DNA of 64,000 bases from Pseudomonas sp. PDM05 (GTDB lineage: Bacteria > Pseudomonadota > Gammaproteobacteria > Pseudomonadales > Pseudomonadaceae): assembly GCF_014851685.1 (NCBI RefSeq), contig NZ_JACVAC010000010.1:124001-188000 (forward strand), read 5' to 3'. The notes beneath the pieces are model-generated. The model made no database searches. It saw nothing but the letters and a program-made list of their open reading frames with translations, and had not been told where the DNA came from. The number at the start of each line of letters is the position of its first letter. Within the stretch, counting starts at the first letter, position 1. The translations under genes and the position numbers were made by a program. Positions 59,952 through 64,000 of the stretch are shown in pieces.

Positions 59952-60020
59952 GCTTTCGCGAGCAAGCCCGCTCCCACATTTAGACCGCGATCTAATGTGG
60001 GAGCGGGCTTGCTCGCGAAG
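59952..60020. repeat. REP doublet between tkt and epd, reversed configuration
   Basis: Two CGGGCTTGCTCGCGAA-type units with TGTGGG ends inward and a short spacer, inside the tkt-epd gap. Confidence 0.9.
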
Positions 60021-60050
60021 GCGTCGGTACAGCCACCCCAATTTACAGCC

Positions 60051-62048
60051 TTAGTCTTCCAGCAGCTCTTCAGCCTGACCCAGGATGTTGTCCAGGGTGA
60101 AACCGAACTCTTCGAACAACGCTGGCGCCGGCGCCGACTCACCGTAGGTGGTCATGCCGATCACACGGCCTTCCAGGCCCACGTACTTGTACCAGTAGTC
60201 GGCGTGAGCCGCTTCGATGGCGATACGCGCGCTGACCTGCAACGGCAGGACCGATTGCTTGTAGCTGGCGTCCTGGGCATCGAACACGCTGGTGCACGGG
60301 ATCGAAACCACACGCACCTTGCGGCCTTGCTCAGTCAGCTTGTCGTAAGCCTGAACGGTCAGGCCCACTTCGGAACCCGTGGAGATCAGGATCAGCTCCG
60401 GCTCGCCAGCACAGTCCTTGAGCACATAACCGCCACGGGCGATGTCGGCGATCTGCGCGTCGGTACGCACTTGGTGTTGCAGGTTCTGACGCGAGAAGAT
60501 CAGCGCCGAAGGGCCGTCCTTGCGCTCGATGGCGTGCTTCCAGGCCACGGCGGATTCCACCGCGTCGGCTGGACGCCAGGTGTCCAGGTTCGGCGTGGTA
60601 CGCAAGCTGGTCAGCTGCTCGACCGGCTGGTGCGTCGGGCCGTCTTCGCCCAGACCGATGGAGTCGTGGGTGTAAACGTGGATCACGCGCTTCTTCATCA
60701 GCGCAGCCATACGCACAGCGTTGCGTGCGTATTCCATGAACATCAGGAAGGTCGCGCCGTAAGGCACCAGACCGCCGTGCAGGGACACGCCGTTCATGAT
60801 GGCGCTCATGCCGAACTCACGTACGCCGTAGTACATGTAGTTGCCGCTGGCGTCTTCCGCCGTCACGCCCTTGCAGCCTTTCCACAGGGTCAGGTTGGAA
60901 CCGGCCAGGTCGGCCGAACCGCCGAGGATCTCCGGCAGCAGCGGGCCAAAGGCGTTCAGGGTGTTCTGGCTGGCTTTACGGCTGGCGATGGTCTCGCCCT
61001 TGGCCGCGACTTCGGCGATGTAGGCCGAGGCTTTTTCCGAGAAGTCGGCAGGCAGGTCACCGGCCAGACGACGTACCAGCTCGTTGGCAAGCTCCGGGAA
61101 CTCGGCGGAGTAGGCCGCGAAACGCTGGTCCCACTCGGCTTCGGTCGCCAGGCCTTTTTCCTTGGCATCCCATTCGGCGTAGATGTCGGCCGGGATTTCG
61201 AACGGGCCGTGGTTCCACTTCAGCGCAGCACGGGTCAGGGCGATTTCCGCGTCACCCAGTGGGGCGCCGTGGCAGTCTTCTTTACCTTGCTTGTTCGGCG
61301 AACCGAAGCCGATGGTGGTCTTGCAGCAGATCAGGGTCGGCTGTGCGCTCTTGCGAGCGGTGTCGATGGCGGTCTTGATCTCTTCCGGATCGTGGCCGTC
61401 GACGTTGCGGATCACCTGCCAGTTGTAGGCTTCGAAACGCTTCGGGGTGTCATCGGTGAACCAGCCTTCGACTTCGCCGTCGATGGAGATGCCGTTGTCA
61501 TCGTAGAAGGCGATCAGCTTGCCCAGGCCCAGGGTGCCGGCCAGGGATGCGACTTCGTGGGAAATGCCTTCCATCATGCAGCCATCACCCAGGAACACGT
61601 AGGTGTGGTGGTCGACGATGTCGTGGCCAGGGCGGTTGAATTGTGCGCCCAGGACTTTTTCAGCCAGCGCGAAGCCAACGGCGTTGGCCAGGCCTTGGCC
61701 CAGGGGACCGGTGGTGGTCTCGACGCCTGGGGTGTAGCCGAATTCCGGGTGACCCGGGGTGCGGCTGTGCAGCTGGCGGAAGCTCTTGAGGTCATCGATG
61801 GTGACGTCGTAGCCGGTCAGGTGCAGCAGCGAGTAAATCAGCATCGAGCCGTGGCCGTTGGACAGCACAAAGCGGTCACGGTCGGCGAACGATGGATTGC
61901 TCGGGTTGTGTTTCAGGTAGTCACGCCAAAGTACCTCGGCGATATCCGCCATGCCCATCGGGGCACCGGGATGGCCGCTGTTGGCTTTTTGCACGGCATC
62001 CATGCTGAGGGCACGAATGGCGTTGGCACGCTCACGACGGCTGGGCAT
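60051..62048 (-). CDS. tkt: Transketolase
   Basis: A 665-residue thiamine-diphosphate enzyme. Thiamine-binding motif GDGCMMEGISHEVASLAGTL (with the following NG element in FYDDNGISIDG), SGHPGAPMGMADIAEVLW near the start, and the pyrimidine-domain region EDGPTHQPVEQL. AGGAGA lies 7 bases before ATG 62048. It heads the tkt-epd-pgk block and supplies erythrose-4-phosphate for Epd. Divergent from the sahR-like gene. Confidence 0.95.
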   Translation of the reverse strand: MPSRRERANAIRALSMDAVQKANSGHPGAPMGMADIAEVLWRDYLKHNPSNPSFADRDRFVLSNGHGSMLIYSLLHLTGYDVTIDDLKSFRQLHSRTPGHPEFGYTPGVETTTGPLGQGLANAVGFALAEKVLGAQFNRPGHDIVDHHTYVFLGDGCMMEGISHEVASLAGTLGLGKLIAFYDDNGISIDGEVEGWFTDDTPKRFEAYNWQVIRNVDGHDPEEIKTAIDTARKSAQPTLICCKTTIGFGSPNKQGKEDCHGAPLGDAEIALTRAALKWNHGPFEIPADIYAEWDAKEKGLATEAEWDQRFAAYSAEFPELANELVRRLAGDLPADFSEKASAYIAEVAAKGETIASRKASQNTLNAFGPLLPEILGGSADLAGSNLTLWKGCKGVTAEDASGNYMYYGVREFGMSAIMNGVSLHGGLVPYGATFLMFMEYARNAVRMAALMKKRVIHVYTHDSIGLGEDGPTHQPVEQLTSLRTTPNLDTWRPADAVESAVAWKHAIERKDGPSALIFSRQNLQHQVRTDAQIADIARGGYVLKDCAGEPELILISTGSEVGLTVQAYDKLTEQGRKVRVVSIPCTSVFDAQDASYKQSVLPLQVSARIAIEAAHADYWYKYVGLEGRVIGMTTYGESAPAPALFEEFGFTLDNILGQAEELLED

Positions 62049-62241
62049 CGCTGATCTCCTGGGGTTTGAATAAAAAGAAACGGAAAAAAGGACCGGCATT
62101 TTCCCTCAGCCACCGCCTGCGGGCAATGACAGATAGTCACTTGAGCGGTTTTTCCTGCCCTTTGTGCGCCAATCCCTTGCAGAAATCGGCCACCCGTTCG
62201 TCTAAAGGCTGGAGTGCTTGCTTATGACCGCCACTTATCGA

Positions 62242-62267
62242 TCAATATCAAAACTTTTTGATATTGA
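62242..62267 (+). promoter_or_regulatory. Palindromic operator upstream of the sahR-like gene
   Basis: TCAATATCAAAA (62242-62253) and TTTTGATATTGA (62256-62267) are perfect 12-base arms around CT. It lies 40 bases before the start of the ArsR-family gene and about 175 bases before tkt on the other strand. Probably an autoregulatory site. Confidence 0.7.
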
Positions 62268-62307
62268 CCTTGCGATGCCTTGCACCCGTCACTAGACTGC
62301 TGGCCTT

Positions 62308-63303
62308 ATGAATCTACCCGTGCCCTCCCTGCGTCCCGATGACGGCGATGAACTGGCAGCCTTGTGCAAGGCCGCCGGCGATCCGTTGCGTTTGAACGTA
62401 CTGCGCGCACTGGCCAACGACTCGTTTGGCGTATTGGAACTGGCGCAGATCTTCGCCATCGGTCAATCCGGCATGAGCCACCACCTGAAGGTGCTGGCCC
62501 AGGCCGAACTGGTGGCCACCCGCCGCGAAGGCAACGCGATCTTCTACCGTCGCGCCCTGCCCCACACCGACCTGCTCGGTGGCAAGCTGCACGCCGCCCT
62601 GCTTGAAGAAGTCGATGGCCTGAACCTGCCGGGCGACGTGCAAGCGCGCATCGCCCAGGTCCACGGGCAGCGTGCTGCGGCCAGCCAGGACTTTTTCTCA
62701 CGGGTGGCCGAGAAGTTTCGCGCCCAACAGGACCTGATTGCCGGTCTGCCCCAATACCGCGAAAGCGTACTGGCGCTACTGGACAAGCTGAGCTTCAGTG
62801 ATGAAGCCAGCGCGCTGGAGGTCGGCCCTGGGGATGGTGGTTTCCTGCCAGACCTGGCATGCCGTTTCAAGCACGTCAGTGCGCTGGACAACAGCCCGGC
62901 GATGCTCGAACTGGCGCGCCAGCTCTGCGAGCGCGAGGCTTTGGGCAACGTTACGCTGCAACTGGCTGACGCGCTCAATGGCACAACCCTGCAGGCCGAC
63001 TGCGTGGTGCTGAACATGGTCTTGCACCATTTCGCCGCCCCCGCCGACGCCCTCAAGCAAATGGCCGGGCTCCTGCACCCCGGCGGTAGCCTGTTGGTTA
63101 CGGATTTATGCAGCCACAACCAGAATTGGGCCAAGGAGGCCTGCGGTGATCTCTGGTTGGGTTTTGAACAGGACGATCTGGCCCGTTGGGCCACCGCTGC
63201 GGGACTCGTTCCCGGGGAAAGCCTCTATGTAGGTTTACGTAATGGTTTCCAGATCCAGGTCCGCCATTTTCAGCGACCGGCTGGCGACACTCACCATCGG
63301 TAA
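62308..63303 (+). CDS. sahR: ArsR-family regulator with SAM-methyltransferase-fold domain (SahR-like)
   Basis: A 331-residue two-domain protein. Residues about 15-90 are an ArsR winged helix (DPLRLNVLRALANDSFGVLE, AIGQSGMSHHLKVLAQAELV). From about 150 comes a class I methyltransferase fold with motif I at 171 (EVGPGDGGFLPDLA), VVLNMVLHHFAAPADALKQM and LLHPGGSLLVTDLC. This architecture, together with metK 19 bases downstream and a palindrome upstream, fits SahR, the repressor of S-adenosylmethionine cycle genes that senses S-adenosylhomocysteine. Methyltransferase activity instead of sensing cannot be excluded. Confidence 0.8.
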   Translation: MNLPVPSLRPDDGDELAALCKAAGDPLRLNVLRALANDSFGVLELAQIFAIGQSGMSHHLKVLAQAELVATRREGNAIFYRRALPHTDLLGGKLHAALLEEVDGLNLPGDVQARIAQVHGQRAAASQDFFSRVAEKFRAQQDLIAGLPQYRESVLALLDKLSFSDEASALEVGPGDGGFLPDLACRFKHVSALDNSPAMLELARQLCEREALGNVTLQLADALNGTTLQADCVVLNMVLHHFAAPADALKQMAGLLHPGGSLLVTDLCSHNQNWAKEACGDLWLGFEQDDLARWATAAGLVPGESLYVGLRNGFQIQVRHFQRPAGDTHHR

Positions 63304-63322
63304 ATATCAGGAAAACATCGAG

Positions 63323-64000
<678 letters not shown>

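Noticed and set aside
11239..60020. CRISPR array suggested by many similar palindromic repeats
   Set aside because: The repeats are dispersed REP doublets, not regularly spaced, and there are no cas genes.
60001..62054. A 685-codon open frame on the plus strand opposite tkt
   Set aside because: Antisense to transketolase, without motifs; it starts in the REP doublet.

Overview
The window looks like a chromosomal segment of a fluorescent pseudomonad (Pseudomonas fluorescens group). The evidence is GC-rich coding on both strands, many Pseudomonas-type REP doublets, and gene orders that match two P. aeruginosa blocks I know: the dgc/cdh/gbdR/cbc/bet quaternary-amine block (about PA5372-PA5401) and the tkt-epd-pgk-fda/metK block (about PA0546-PA0555). 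Names rest on motif reading and remembered family sequences; no search was run. I see no rRNA, tRNA, CRISPR array, prophage or transposase.

Layout. (1) 145-11230, plus strand: an atypical type II secretion (T2SS) cluster. It has three small GspG-like pseudopilins, an AA10 chitin-type lytic polysaccharide monooxygenase (probable cargo), the major pseudopilin GspG, a lytic transglycosylase, GspF, GspE, then four genes laid out like pilMNOP, and a secretin lipoprotein. The inner-membrane part looks like type IV pilus/MSHA, while the motor and pilin look like Gsp. (2) 11350-19130, minus strand: dimethylglycine catabolism, read as dipeptidase, DUF5943 protein, dgcA, dgcB, etfA-like and etfB-like. 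(3) 19350-20209: two small genes. (4) 20309-25052: carnitine catabolism, with cdhR divergent from caiX-cdhC-cdhA-cdhB. (5) 25276-32099: a small unknown gene, gbdR, L-serine dehydratase, and the choline/betaine/carnitine ABC transporter cbcXWV. (6) 32268-38573: betT divergent from betI-betB-betA. Parts 2-6 form one route: carnitine to betaine (Cdh), choline to betaine (BetAB), betaine to dimethylglycine (enzyme outside the window), dimethylglycine to sarcosine (DgcAB), on to glycine and serine, then pyruvate (serine dehydratase).

(7) 38789-41547: a TldD/TldE-like protease pair. (8) 41839-44131: a RhlA-like acyltransferase followed by a DHA2-type MFS exporter. (9) 44377-54009: dbpA, a YhiN-type flavoprotein, a YccS-type membrane protein, an orphan solute-binding protein, ElaA, a winged-helix protein, a YgjP metallopeptidase and a REC-PAS-GGDEF-EAL protein. 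(10) 54322-55649: a PL7 alginate lyase without a signal peptide and an unrecognised AT-rich gene. (11) 55707-62048, minus strand: fba, two small lipoproteins, pgk, epd and tkt. (12) 62308-64000: a SahR-like ArsR/methyltransferase-fold regulator and metK, which runs off the window.

The points most worth a second look are the hybrid T2SS with an embedded LPMO and transglycosylase, the lost Fe-S cysteine position in DgcA, the tandem duplication that supplies the end of the MFS gene, the RhlA homologue without RhlB, the 12-bp-armed palindrome before sahR, the 21-bp-phased repeats before cbcX, and five perfect DnaA 9-mers within the first 13 kb.
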